Under the pieces are notes generated by a model. It was not told where the DNA came from, searched no databases, and saw only the letters and a program-made list of their open reading frames with translations. A stretch of DNA of 64,000 bases from an uncultured Clostridia bacterium (lineage in GTDB: Bacteria; Bacillota; Clostridia; Oscillospirales; Acutalibacteraceae): assembly GCA_944384985.1 (NCBI GenBank), contig CALWVM010000003.1:1-64000 (forward strand). The letters are read 5' to 3'. Both the position numbers and the translations under genes were made by a program. Below are positions 27,015-35,284 of the stretch, piece after piece (within the stretch, counting starts at the first letter, position 1; each line of letters begins with the position of its first letter).

Positions 27015-28541
27015 TTGGACGACCAAAAAGAAAAACGCGGCGGCGCGCCGGAACCGAACGCGGCACAAAAAGCAGAGCCGAATGCCGCGGGAAAACCGGA
27101 AGAAAGCCGTGAACAGTCCCTGCACGACGAGTTGGAGGACTTGGCGCGGGTCTTTCAGGAGGAACTGGATCGCGCAAAAGCGGAAGCTGCGGCGGATGCC
27201 GAACGCGAGGAGGACGCGCCGGGCATCCTGATCCAGGGGCTTGACGATCTGCCGGACGCGGCAGCACAGGCGAAAGAGGCGGCCGAAGAACAGCCGGAAA
27301 AGGAAAAGGCGCTTTGCGAATGCTGCGGCGAACGGCCGCGCGGCACGCAGAAAGATCCGGATTCCCCCTACTGTTCGGTCTGCGACGAGGGGCTGCGGCA
27401 CTATCCGTTCGACTTCCTGAACGTGCTGCTGGCGCTGGTCCTGCTGGTATTCGTATTTTACGGCGGTTACCAGTTTGCCCGCCACACCGAAGTGTTTGTC
27501 AAGGCGGTGGAAGCGGACACGCTCGCTTCAGACAAAGAACTGTATTCCGCATGGAACGCTTATATCGAGGCTCAGGACGCCATGTCCGCCGACCGCATCC
27601 ACGGGGAACTGGTGTATAAGCGCGCTATACGCGTCATGTACCGGCTCGGGTACATGGCCAACGCGGCCGAAGCCGGGGAGAACATCAACGCCTGGGAGCT
27701 GAATCTGCCGCATTTCCGCTCGACCAAGACACAGCTGGACCGCGCGGCGCAGTTCCTTGCTACGGGGGACGCCGCAATGGAGATCCTGTCGCCGTACAGT
27801 TCCACGCTCGCGCAGGACATTCCCTACGACGACGTGCTCGCCGAGCTCGAGGCGCTCAAGACCGCCTCTCCCGAAGAGACGACAGCTGAAGACGGGAGCA
27901 CGTCGGACAGCGATGCCTATACGCCGCAATACACCGGCTACAACACCGCGATGGTCGCGTTTTATCAGTATTATCTCGCGCTGATCTCCAACCAGAGCCT
28001 GGAAACACAGCTCGGGTTTGTGGAGGAGATCCAGTCGCTTGAGCCGGAGGAGACCTGGATCTATGCCACGCTGCTCGGCGAGTTATACGCCAAGACGGGG
28101 CGCGACATTGAGCCGATCTGCGCGAAGATGCTCGAAGTCAATGCTGAGGACGACACACCCGCGCTGCTGCGTGTGATCGCACTGCGCACGGCAGGCGATT
28201 ATGACGAAGCCGTCGCACAAAGCGAAGCGGCGATCGCCGACGGCAATGCAAACGCATCGGAACTGTATCGCCAGATCGGACTTTGCTTCCTGTTGCAGGG
28301 CGACTATGAAAAGGCGTATGAAGAGATCAACGAGGGCTTCCAGACGACCAACCCGTCGATCCAACTCATCAACACCCTGGCGCTGGCTGCCTCCGCCGCA
28401 GGCGAAGAAGAGGCCTATGCAGACCTGGAAGATCTGTTGACGAGCAACGGCTACGCCGTTTCCGGCGATGTATTGGCGTACCGCGCCGGGACGTGCACGC
28501 TGGAAAGCATCTTCACGGAAGGGGATTTGGACGTCACATGA
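27015..28541 (+). CDS. Zinc-ribbon, single-pass membrane protein with TPR-like C-terminal domain
   Basis: 508 residues from a TTG at 27015, seven bases after AAGGAGG; an ATG at 26964 is in frame but has no ribosome site and overlaps the -10. The N-terminal 100 residues are acidic and low-complexity. Then comes a zinc-ribbon-like pair (CECC about 101-104, CSVC about 120-123) and one hydrophobic helix (about 134-153). The C-terminal 330 residues are helical with TPR-like periodicity, for example LGELYAKTG and YRQIGLCFLLQGDYEKAYEEI. I do not recognise the family. The topology suggests an outward helical-repeat scaffold. Its stop overlaps the next gene's ATG (ATGA), so the two probably act together. 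Confidence 0.7.
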   Translation: MDDQKEKRGGAPEPNAAQKAEPNAAGKPEESREQSLHDELEDLARVFQEELDRAKAEAAADAEREEDAPGILIQGLDDLPDAAAQAKEAAEEQPEKEKALCECCGERPRGTQKDPDSPYCSVCDEGLRHYPFDFLNVLLALVLLVFVFYGGYQFARHTEVFVKAVEADTLASDKELYSAWNAYIEAQDAMSADRIHGELVYKRAIRVMYRLGYMANAAEAGENINAWELNLPHFRSTKTQLDRAAQFLATGDAAMEILSPYSSTLAQDIPYDDVLAELEALKTASPEETTAEDGSTSDSDAYTPQYTGYNTAMVAFYQYYLALISNQSLETQLGFVEEIQSLEPEETWIYATLLGELYAKTGRDIEPICAKMLEVNAEDDTPALLRVIALRTAGDYDEAVAQSEAAIADGNANASELYRQIGLCFLLQGDYEKAYEEINEGFQTTNPSIQLINTLALAASAAGEEEAYADLEDLLTSNGYAVSGDVLAYRAGTCTLESIFTEGDLDVT

Positions 28542-29116
28542 AAATCGTTTATCTGATCGTTCGGTATTTGACCTTGCCCGGCACATTTTTGCAGGCGTTT
28601 TTCGAGCATCTGACCTGCCGGGTCTATGAAGTGCTCATCGAGGAAGGGCGCTATCTGCGCCCCAACGAGATGTGCGGGCACGTGGAGCACGAGCTGGTGC
28701 GCAAGCGCTCGACCTCATTCGGGATCTGCTTTTTCCCTTTCCTGTTTAACCTGCTTATCGGGTTGATGCTCACGGCCGTCGGCGCGGTCAACGTGCTGTA
28801 TCTCGGGGAATTCTTCACCTCGGGCGGCTCGGTGCATATTCTCAACTTCCTGTTCCTGTGGGTCGGCGTTTCCGCGCTGACAAACCTGTTCCCGCAGACG
28901 GAGGACGCGCTCACCTTAAAAGAGCTGATTTATGCCAAAGGGAAATCCAACCTGTTTGTCAAGATCATTGCCGCACCCATCTTCGCCGTGCTGTATGCCG
29001 GTTCGTATTTGCAGAAATGGGGCGTGACGCTGCTGACGTCGGCGGCATTCGCCTATGCCCTGCCTTATATCTTGGGCACGTTCCTGCCGCAGCTTTACGA
29101 ACTGGTGCAGATGTAA
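28538..29116 (+). CDS. Polytopic membrane protein of unknown function
   Basis: 192 residues from the ATG at 28538, coupled to the preceding gene by a 4-base overlap. Three to four hydrophobic helices are visible (about residues 60-85, 95-120, 140-180). The N-terminal half has conserved-looking polar residues around CGHVEHELVRKRSTS, but no HExxH or other catalytic motif. I do not recognise it. The coupling and the terminator after it define a two-gene operon with the TPR-like protein. Confidence 0.65.
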   Translation: MKIVYLIVRYLTLPGTFLQAFFEHLTCRVYEVLIEEGRYLRPNEMCGHVEHELVRKRSTSFGICFFPFLFNLLIGLMLTAVGAVNVLYLGEFFTSGGSVHILNFLFLWVGVSALTNLFPQTEDALTLKELIYAKGKSNLFVKIIAAPIFAVLYAGSYLQKWGVTLLTSAAFAYALPYILGTFLPQLYELVQM

Positions 29117-29140
29117 GCAAGCAAAAGCCATAAAACAGAA

Positions 29141-29178
29141 ATCCGCCCTCCCCGTTTTGGGGAGAGCGGATATTTTTT
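29141..29178 (+). terminator. Terminator of the TPR-protein operon
   Basis: ATCCGC at the left and GCGGAT at the right close a 13-bp stem with one mismatch around a GTTTT loop, followed by ATTTTTT. Confidence 0.85.
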
Positions 29179-29190
29179 AGCGATTGCCGT

Positions 29191-30894
29191 TTACCGGCCG
29201 AGATACGGCAAGGGATTCACGCGGTTGCCGTTGACGCGCACTTCAAAGTGCAAGTGCGGTCCCGTCACGTTACCGGTCGCACCAATGTTGCCGATCGCCT
29301 GCCCCGCCGCGACATGATCGCCGACGGACACCTTCAAAGAGCCGCGCTGCATATGCGCATACAGGGTAGACAACCCGTTGCCGTGGTTGATAATGACATG
29401 ATAGCCATAGCTGGAATGGTAGCCTGCCGTGGTCACCGTGCCGCTGCCCGCTGCCACAACCAGCAGCCCTGAGCTGCCGCCGCCGGATTTGGTGATGTCA
29501 ATGGCGCGGTGATAGCCGGAGCTTCTTGAGCCGTAGCCCGACGAAATATTATATGCGCCGACCGCGGGCCAAATCAAGCTGCCGCCGTAGCTGGTCGTGG
29601 AGTACGAACCGGAATAGCCATAAGCTTTTTTCGTACCGACCTGGATGACTTCGTTGACCGGCTCTTTTGTGGTCACGCGCGAAACTTCTTTGGCGGAAGT
29701 CCGAACACCGTCCACATAGGTAACAAGCTCGGTGACCTCCTGCTCGCCGTTGACGCCCTTCGTCTTGGTGCGCTTGGTGCCGGAATACAGGCTGGAGGTC
29801 TCCTCCCGAATCGTCTCATACGGGATGGATTCGGTGCGCGTTTCGGTCTTGGTCACCTGCACCTGAATGTAGTTGACCTCACGTGTGATCAGGACCTCCT
29901 GCCCGATGTGGATCTCCTCGGTAAGGCCGGGGTTCTGTGCGTACAGCGTTGCCGTTGTAAGGCCGAATTTCTGCGCGATGCCGGACACCGTGTCGCCTTC
30001 CACGACCGTATAATACTGCGCGGCGCTCTTTTTGGAGTTGAGGCGCTGCGAAAGGCGCTGCGCATCCCAAATGGTCTCCTCGCTGTCGGGGTACAGGCCC
30101 TGTACATAGGAGATATCTTCAACAAAGCTGACCACTGCGTCCGCGTCGTCTACATCATAATTATCCAGAATCGTGTCAAACACCGTGGTCGCGTCAGTCT
30201 CATTTTTCACCGCGCACAGGAATTCCCCGTCAATATAAATGCCGCAGGCGTTGGTCACCTGGCGGTTGCTGTGCTCAATGATGGCGTCGCAAAGCACGGT
30301 CTCGTCGCGCAGCTCCGTCAGGCGGACCGGTTTGATCGCGAAACTGACGTTTTCCGCCTGTGTGTCACCCGTGTCGACCGCCGCGGCGGTTGCAAGCCGT
30401 TCTTCCGCCTGCTCTCTGGCGGTGTGGTAGACCGCTTCGGATTCGACATAGCCGATCACCGCGTCATTATACTTGACCTCCAACGCCAAAGTCCTGCCGC
30501 TGAAAGCGCTGACCGTCAGGCAAAGCACCACAAAAGCGGCGCACGGCAGCACCACATTGACGGCGAATCGGAACACCGCGCCGTGCAGGCGGAACGCTTT
30601 GCGCATATACGCTTTAAGCATGGCGGGCGCTGCTTTGCGGTCGTTTTTCAGCACGTCCCAAATGCGCGCATGCACGCGCCGCATATCGCCCGCAAGGTCG
30701 CGGATCTCGCGCACAAGCCGCTTGGCGGCGCGCATGAACAGCCCGCCCACCGTAACCAGCAGGGCGGTCAGGACGGTGTGCAGCGCCTGAAACGGCTTTT
30801 TGAGCAGCCGGAACAGCCAGCGCCAAAAATTGCGGAGCAGGTATCCGCTTTTCAAGCCCAAATAATAAATGTTTCTGTAAAAACGGTCAAACAT
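29191..30894 (-). CDS. LysM-G5-M23 cell-wall metallopeptidase
   Basis: 567 residues from the ATG at 30894 (GAGG seven bases upstream); a longer in-frame reading to 31065 has no ribosome site and crosses the promoter. Order: basic cytoplasmic N-terminus (1-110), transmembrane helix (111-132), an extracellular linker region, LysM (294-336, VVEGDTVSGIAQKFG), G5 domain (about 343-422) and M23 peptidase (455-562). The M23 zinc ligands are in YHRAID (His462, Asp466) and HLHFE (His549). It should bind and cut peptidoglycan cross-bridges outside the membrane. The 110-residue basic region before the helix is unusually long for this type. Confidence 0.9.
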   Translation of the reverse strand: MFDRFYRNIYYLGLKSGYLLRNFWRWLFRLLKKPFQALHTVLTALLVTVGGLFMRAAKRLVREIRDLAGDMRRVHARIWDVLKNDRKAAPAMLKAYMRKAFRLHGAVFRFAVNVVLPCAAFVVLCLTVSAFSGRTLALEVKYNDAVIGYVESEAVYHTAREQAEERLATAAAVDTGDTQAENVSFAIKPVRLTELRDETVLCDAIIEHSNRQVTNACGIYIDGEFLCAVKNETDATTVFDTILDNYDVDDADAVVSFVEDISYVQGLYPDSEETIWDAQRLSQRLNSKKSAAQYYTVVEGDTVSGIAQKFGLTTATLYAQNPGLTEEIHIGQEVLITREVNYIQVQVTKTETRTESIPYETIREETSSLYSGTKRTKTKGVNGEQEVTELVTYVDGVRTSAKEVSRVTTKEPVNEVIQVGTKKAYGYSGSYSTTSYGGSLIWPAVGAYNISSGYGSRSSGYHRAIDITKSGGGSSGLLVVAAGSGTVTTAGYHSSYGYHVIINHGNGLSTLYAHMQRGSLKVSVGDHVAAGQAIGNIGATGNVTGPHLHFEVRVNGNRVNPLPYLGR

Positions 30895-30973
30895 GTTTTT
30901 CCTCACAAACGCCGCGCGCCGCACGGCTTTGGCGGCGAAGCTTTTCACAGGTTCAAAAGCATATATTAAAGAA

Positions 30974-31002
30974 AGTATAGCATATTTTGCCGAAATTTTC
31001 AA
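30974..31002 (-). promoter_or_regulatory. Promoter of the M23 peptidase gene
   Basis: TTGAAA (31002-30997), 17-base spacer ending TGC, TATACT (30979-30974). Confidence 0.75.
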
Positions 31003-31086
31003 GGCTGCCTCTTTTTCGCACAAAGCAGTCGGGGCGGCAGCGGAATGCTGTCGCCCCGGGTCCAATGGGAAAGGCGGATAAAAGCC

Positions 31087-31848
31087 TTAGATATACAATT
31101 CGTTGTTTTTCCGGACTGAACAAGCCTTTTTGATTGCCAAAGCCGCAACTGCAACCATGGCGCTGTTCACCTTGCGTGCGGACTGTGGACACTGCTTCAC
31201 ACAGCGCATACAGGAAATGCACTTTTTGCTGTCGGTCTCCCTCGGATTTTCCTTGGGGATCGCCTGCGCCGGGCAGTTTGCCGCGCAAAGCCCGCAGGAA
31301 ATGCACTTGTCATCCGCTTTCGGAATCAAAGCTGTCCCGCCCGCTTTTTTATAGGGCCGGTTGCCCGGGATCTGCGGCTCGGAAAGCTCGGACGAGCAGG
31401 CCTTTTCCAGAATTTTTTGGGCAAAGCCCTGCAATTCCTGTTTATCCTGCGCATCCGGTCGACCGGTCGCATACTGGTGCATGATGGAATGTTCCGCTAT
31501 GGCGGCAACGCCGGCGATCACCCGAAACCCGCACTGTTTTGCAGCATCGGACAGCTCCAGAAGCGTATCCTCATACGCCCGGTTGCCGTATACGCAAACC
31601 GCCGCGCACAGCGCCCCATTCCCCTGCAGTTTCGCAAGCCTCTGCGCAGCCAGCGCCGGCACGCGGCCGCCGAAAGAAGGGACGGAAAGAAGCACAAGGT
31701 CCTCTTTTTCCAAACGGACTGCAGCAAAATCCGCCTTTGCGTCGGACAGGTCCACTTTCTCGACGGGCTGCCCCCACGCATCGGTGATCGTGTCGGCAAC
31801 ACGTTGTGTGCCGCCGGTCGGGCTGAAAACGATTTGAATCACACGCAT
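31087..31848 (-). CDS. EFR1-type flavodoxin-ferredoxin fusion
   Basis: 253 residues. The N-terminal flavodoxin-like domain starts with IVFSPTGGTQRVAD, the FMN phosphate loop, and continues through SVPSFGGRVP. The C-terminal ferredoxin part has two [4Fe-4S] motifs, CISCGLCAANCP and CISCMRCVKQCP. This matches the EFR1 family of anaerobe redox proteins, which carry electrons between unknown partners. It is transcribed divergently from an Rrf2 regulator with two dyads between them, so it is likely the regulator's main target. It is a single gene; the region 31033-31059 downstream holds a hairpin without a T run. Confidence 0.85.
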   Translation of the reverse strand: MRVIQIVFSPTGGTQRVADTITDAWGQPVEKVDLSDAKADFAAVRLEKEDLVLLSVPSFGGRVPALAAQRLAKLQGNGALCAAVCVYGNRAYEDTLLELSDAAKQCGFRVIAGVAAIAEHSIMHQYATGRPDAQDKQELQGFAQKILEKACSSELSEPQIPGNRPYKKAGGTALIPKADDKCISCGLCAANCPAQAIPKENPRETDSKKCISCMRCVKQCPQSARKVNSAMVAVAALAIKKACSVRKNNELYI

Positions 31849-31860
31849 ACGGGTTCCTCA

Positions 31861-31879
31861 TGTAATATTTAAATTTACA
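31861..31879. promoter_or_regulatory. Dyad operator 1, TGTAA-N9-TTACA
   Basis: Inverted repeat with arms TGTAA and TTACA. It covers the predicted transcription start of the EFR1 gene (its -10 is at 31888-31883). The same arms and spacing recur at 31901. The likely ligand is the adjacent Rrf2 protein (inference). Confidence 0.6.
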
Positions 31880-31882
31880 GCA

Positions 31883-31911
31883 ATTATAATCCGAACGAGG
31901 TGTAATGTCAA
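31883..31911 (-). promoter_or_regulatory. Consensus promoter of the EFR1 gene
   Basis: TTGACA (31911-31906), 17-base spacer, TATAAT (31888-31883): a perfect sigma-A consensus, which normally needs repression. Confidence 0.9.
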
Positions 31912-31919
31912 TGTTTACA
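31901..31919. promoter_or_regulatory. Dyad operator 2, TGTAA-N9-TTACA
   Basis: Second copy of the dyad, exactly 40 bases after the first. It overlaps the -35 boxes of both divergent promoters. The two copies share TGTAAT and TTTACAG at the same spacing. Confidence 0.6.
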
Positions 31920-31942
31920 GGAGAGAAAATTTGCAATATAAT
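31914..31942 (+). promoter_or_regulatory. Promoter of the Rrf2 gene
   Basis: TTTACA (31914-31919), 17-base spacer, TATAAT (31937-31942). Confidence 0.85.
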
Positions 31943-31978
31943 AGAGAAAACGGTGACAAAAAATGAGGGATCCTATTT

Positions 31979-32428
31979 ATGCATATCAGTACAAAATGCT
32001 CGGTGGCAATCCACTGCCTGGTTTTTATCCATGAATATGGGGAAAAGACCAAAGTCACCAGCGAATTGTTATCCCGTTCCACGGGCGTGAACGCGGTCAC
32101 CATCCGGAACCTTTTGAGCGCATTGAAAAAAGACGGCATACTGTCGATACGCTCCGGGACAGGCGGCGCTACCCTGCTCTGCCCGCCCGGTGAAATCACA
32201 CTGTACCGCATATGCAAAGCCATTGAGCCGGATTTTCTTTCCAAGCTGATCGGCGTGCATCCACAGCCATCGCCCTTATGCCCGGTTGGCAGAAATATCC
32301 ATCATGTACTGGAATGCTCCTATCAAAAGGTCCGAAACGACCTATGCAGCAGCCTGAAGCGCATTACGCTGGAAGATCTGCTTACGGATTATCATGGTTT
32401 GCCGGAAAAGAATATGGAATCCGTTTGA
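31979..32428 (+). CDS. Rrf2-family transcriptional regulator
   Basis: 149 residues. The winged helix-turn-helix fills the first 65 residues (LSRSTGVNAVTIRNLLSALKKDGI as recognition region, then the GTGG wing). The effector half has a single conserved-looking Cys in PLCPVGRNI and another in LECS, not the three-Cys iron-sulfur spacing of IscR or NsrR. It is closer to YwnA-like members whose ligand is unknown; a thiol switch is possible. Divergent placement and the two dyads suggest autoregulation plus control of the EFR1 redox protein. Confidence 0.88.
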   Translation: MHISTKCSVAIHCLVFIHEYGEKTKVTSELLSRSTGVNAVTIRNLLSALKKDGILSIRSGTGGATLLCPPGEITLYRICKAIEPDFLSKLIGVHPQPSPLCPVGRNIHHVLECSYQKVRNDLCSSLKRITLEDLLTDYHGLPEKNMESV

Positions 32429-32475
32429 AAGCACCTATGCGCGGGCTTGTGCCCGCAGATCCTTGAACGGACAGC

Positions 32476-32508
32476 AAAAAGCGGCGGCGCCTTTTCGGGC
32501 GCCGCCGC
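32476..32508 (-). terminator. Terminator of the efp operon
   Basis: A perfect 11-bp G+C stem (32481-32491 with 32498-32508), then five T on the minus strand. Confidence 0.85.
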
Positions 32509-32523
32509 AGTTGCTTTCCGGAA

Positions 32524-32943
32524 TTATTCGTCCTTGTCGTCTTCTTCGGCGGCGCAGCCTTCGCAGCCGCACGCGTCGTCCAAGTCGAACTCCAGCTTTT
32601 CGCCGCACGCAGGGCAGGCGGCAAAACCGTTGTCGATGTCCGCTTCATCAAAATAGACGGTCTCGCCGCACGCGGGGCATTCCACTTCGTAAACGCCCTC
32701 GTCGTCGCAGTCGCACTCGTCATCTTCGTACACATACTGCTCCAGGTCGTCGAGATCTTCGTCCACGGCGTCCACCTGCTCGCTGACGAGCGCCAGCTCG
32801 TCTTCGAGGTCGGAAACGGTCATGGCGAGGTCGTCGATGACGTCCAGCATCGCCTTGAACAGTTTGGTCTCATCCTTCTTCTCTTCGAGGTCAAGCCCCT
32901 CGAACAGCCCGCGCAGATAGGCGGCCTTTTCCGTAACAGTCAT
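32524..32943 (-). CDS. Acidic zinc-ribbon protein, CD1247 N-terminal-domain type
   Basis: 139 residues. The N-terminal 60 residues are predicted helical and coiled-coil-like (LRGLFEGLDLEEKKDETKL, then DDLAMTVSDLEDELALVSEQV). A very acidic linker follows, then a zinc ribbon (ECPACG and ACPACG) and a Cys cluster near the C-terminus (CGCEGC). The N-terminal pattern matches a Clostridia-specific family named after C. difficile CD1247; function unknown. It lies 26 bases after efp and ends at a strong terminator, so it is co-transcribed with EF-P. Confidence 0.75.
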   Translation of the reverse strand: MTVTEKAAYLRGLFEGLDLEEKKDETKLFKAMLDVIDDLAMTVSDLEDELALVSEQVDAVDEDLDDLEQYVYEDDECDCDDEGVYEVECPACGETVYFDEADIDNGFAACPACGEKLEFDLDDACGCEGCAAEEDDKDE

Positions 32944-32969
32944 GGTAATACCTCCTGTAAAGTTTTTAC

Positions 32970-33527
32970 TTACGCTCTGGACATGTATTCGCCGCTTCTT
33001 GTATCGACGTTGATCATTTCGCCCTCGTTGATGAACAGCGGCACCTTGATCTCCGCCCCGGTTTCGAGCGTGGCGGGCTTGGTCGCGTTGGTTGCGGTGT
33101 CGCCCTTAAAGCCGGGTTCGGTTTTGGTGACCTGCAGTGTGACAAAGGTCGGCGGTTCGACGCCGAACACCTTGCCCTTGTAGGACAGCACCTTACAGAC
33201 CATGTTCTCTTTAACGAACTTGAAATTGTCAGACAGGTCACTTGCGTTGATGGGCACGAGCTCATACGTCTCGGGATCCATGAAATAATACAGGTCGCCG
33301 TCGTTGTAAGAATATTCCATATCCTTACGCTCAATGAATGCGGTGGGGAACTTTTCGGTGGGGTTGAAGGTTTTTTCCACCACGCTGCCCGCGATCACGT
33401 TTTTGATCTTGGTACGCACGAACGCCGCACCTTTGCCGGGCTTGACATGCTGGAACTCAATGATCTGATAGACGTTGCCGTCCATTTCGAACGTCACGCC
33501 GTTGCGAAAATCGCCTGCTGTAATCAT
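32970..33527 (-). CDS. efp: Elongation factor P
   Basis: 185 residues from the ATG at 33527, nine bases after GGAGG; upstream in-frame starts would leave no spacing. It relieves ribosome stalling at proline runs. The KOW-like N-terminal domain has [12 protein letters not shown], where the Lys in PGKG is the residue modified in other species; two OB domains follow, with TVEPPTFV-type and GEYMSRA segments. It has its own promoter and shares a transcript with the CD1247-type gene. Confidence 0.95.
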   Translation of the reverse strand: MITAGDFRNGVTFEMDGNVYQIIEFQHVKPGKGAAFVRTKIKNVIAGSVVEKTFNPTEKFPTAFIERKDMEYSYNDGDLYYFMDPETYELVPINASDLSDNFKFVKENMVCKVLSYKGKVFGVEPPTFVTLQVTKTEPGFKGDTATNATKPATLETGAEIKVPLFINEGEMINVDTRSGEYMSRA

Positions 33528-33592
33528 AAAATACATCCTCCGTTTTACGCCCCGCCGCACTGCGGCGCAGGTTTGTTTCTCATTCGTCTAAT

Positions 33593-33621
33593 ATTGTATA
33601 TGATTGCGCGCCGTTTTTCAA
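33593..33621 (-). promoter_or_regulatory. efp promoter
   Basis: TTGAAA (33621-33616), 17-base spacer, TACAAT (33598-33593). Confidence 0.7.
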
Positions 33622-33629
33622 GGCTTTTT

Positions 33630-34700
33630 TTACAGAACCAGAAGTGCTTTCGGGCAGTCCGTCAAATCCCGGCAGCCCTCCGGCGTGATGAACGCCATGT
33701 CCTCGATGCGCACGCCGAATTCCCCGGGCAGATAGATGCCCGGCTCCACGGTCACCACATTGCCCGCCACGAGCGCGTCTTTGGCGCGCGGCGCAAGGTT
33801 CGGGCGTTCGTGGATCTCAATGCCCACGCCGTGCCCGGTGGAGTGGCCGAAATATGCCCCGTAGCCCGCGCGCTCGATCACGTCGCGCGCCGCCGCGTCC
33901 GCCTCAAAGCAGGGCAGCCCTGCAATAAGCTTCGGCAGCACCGCCAGATGTGCTTCGAGCACAATTTCATAAATTTCCTTTTGTTTTTCGGAAACCGTTC
34001 CGACCGCGACCGTGCGGGTCATATCGGAATGGTAGCCGTCCACCACAGCGCCGTAGTCCATGGTTACGAAATCGCCGGTTTCGATTTTTTTATCACCCGG
34101 CACGCCGTGGGGCTTCGAGGAATTTGCGCCGCTGACGGCGATGGTCTCGAACGAAAGCGCCTCTGCGCCGTGCGAAAGCATAAAGAAATCCAGTTCCAGC
34201 GCCACTTCGCGCTCGGTCCTGCCGGGTTCGATAAACTTGCAAATATGCGCAAACGCCTGCTCGGCGATGCGTTGCGCGCGTTCGATGCGTTCGATCTCTT
34301 CCGGTGTTTTGACCGCCCGCAGCGCCGTAATCATCATGTCGAGCGTGTTGTCCGCCAAAAGTTCCATGGGGCGCAGCAGATCTGCATACCGCGAAAACGC
34401 CGAAAGGCTCATGCGTGACGCTTCCACACCGATGCGCGTAACACCCATGTCGGCAAAAATCGCCGCAAGCTGGGTGCGGTCCGTGCTTTGCAGCACGACC
34501 TCGCAATCGGTCACCGCACTTTGCGCCGCTTCAAAATACCGGCTGTCGATCACAAACACAGCGCGGTCGCCGCTCACGAGCAGATACCCGTCGCTTGACG
34601 GGAAACCCGTAAAATACCGCCGGTTTTCCGGCGAGACAAGCAGCGCGCCGTCCATGCCGCTGCTCTGGCGCAGCAGCGATTGCAGTTGTTCAATCTTCAT
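33630..34700 (-). CDS. M24 Xaa-Pro aminopeptidase
   Basis: 356 residues from the ATG at 34700, overlapping the yqeG stop by 11 bases; a start at 34727 is possible but overlaps more. The N-terminal creatinase-like domain precedes a pita-bread catalytic domain. Metal ligands are visible in TMDYGAVVDGYHSDMTR (two Asp), GHSTGHGVG (His), VEPGIY (Glu) and RIEDMAF (Glu). It removes N-terminal residues before proline, which fits its position beside EF-P, a factor for making proline-rich proteins. Confidence 0.9.
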   Translation of the reverse strand: MKIEQLQSLLRQSSGMDGALLVSPENRRYFTGFPSSDGYLLVSGDRAVFVIDSRYFEAAQSAVTDCEVVLQSTDRTQLAAIFADMGVTRIGVEASRMSLSAFSRYADLLRPMELLADNTLDMMITALRAVKTPEEIERIERAQRIAEQAFAHICKFIEPGRTEREVALELDFFMLSHGAEALSFETIAVSGANSSKPHGVPGDKKIETGDFVTMDYGAVVDGYHSDMTRTVAVGTVSEKQKEIYEIVLEAHLAVLPKLIAGLPCFEADAAARDVIERAGYGAYFGHSTGHGVGIEIHERPNLAPRAKDALVAGNVVTVEPGIYLPGEFGVRIEDMAFITPEGCRDLTDCPKALLVL

Positions 34701-35220
34701 AAACACCATACCCATGCAGTTTTTCAAAGGCTTCCAAAATTGGTTTCTCGCGTTTTTCTTTCCATTTGTAGTACAGCGGGTACAAGCTTTTCATCGGGAT
34801 GGGGTCAATGCGCACGGCGATCGCCCCGCAGCGGTTGGCCGCCTTGACGTCCGAAAACAGTTGGTCGCCGAGCATGGCAAGCTCGGGAAGCTCCACCCCA
34901 AGCCGCTTTGCCGCACGGCGCAGCCCGCGTGTGCCCGGTTTCATGGAAAGTGAGACATACGGCAGCGAAAAGCGCTTGGCAATGGGGCGCACGCGCAGAA
35001 TCGTGCCGTTTGAGATCAGGATGATCGGAAAGCCGGCTTCCTGTATCGTTTGGATCCACGCTTGCGCGCCCTCGATGAACTTCATGGTCCCGTCCGGCGC
35101 GAGCGTATTGTCGATGTCCAGCCCGACCGCCTTGGCACCCATTTTGCGCAGGTCCTCCGGCGTTACGTCCAGCACGCTTTTAAAGCGGTATTTCGGCATC
35201 AGAAGGGAAGTCTTATCCAT
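34690..35220 (-). CDS. YqeG-family HAD phosphatase
   Basis: 176 residues, HAD-IIIA phosphatase. The nucleophile motif is LDIDNTL, motif II is ISNG, the Lys is in SMKPGTRGLRRAAK and motif IV is MLGDQLFSDVKAAN. Related proteins include mitochondrial PGP phosphatase, so a lipid-phosphate substrate is possible but not shown. The start has GGAG upstream and lies just after the rpsU terminator, so expression probably depends on read-through or a promoter I did not find. Confidence 0.85.
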   Translation of the reverse strand: MDKTSLLMPKYRFKSVLDVTPEDLRKMGAKAVGLDIDNTLAPDGTMKFIEGAQAWIQTIQEAGFPIILISNGTILRVRPIAKRFSLPYVSLSMKPGTRGLRRAAKRLGVELPELAMLGDQLFSDVKAANRCGAIAVRIDPIPMKSLYPLYYKWKEKREKPILEAFEKLHGYGVYED

Positions 35221-35238
35221 TTCGTTCTCCGTCGTCTG

Positions 35239-35266
35239 AAAAAGAAAAGCGGGCTTGAAAGCCCGC
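35239..35266 (-). terminator. rpsU terminator
   Basis: GCGGGCT and AGCCCGC arms (35249-35255, 35260-35266), then TTTTCTTTTT on the minus strand; only 18 bases before the yqeG start. Confidence 0.85.
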
Positions 35267-35284
35267 CTTACTTTTTCGGTCTAC

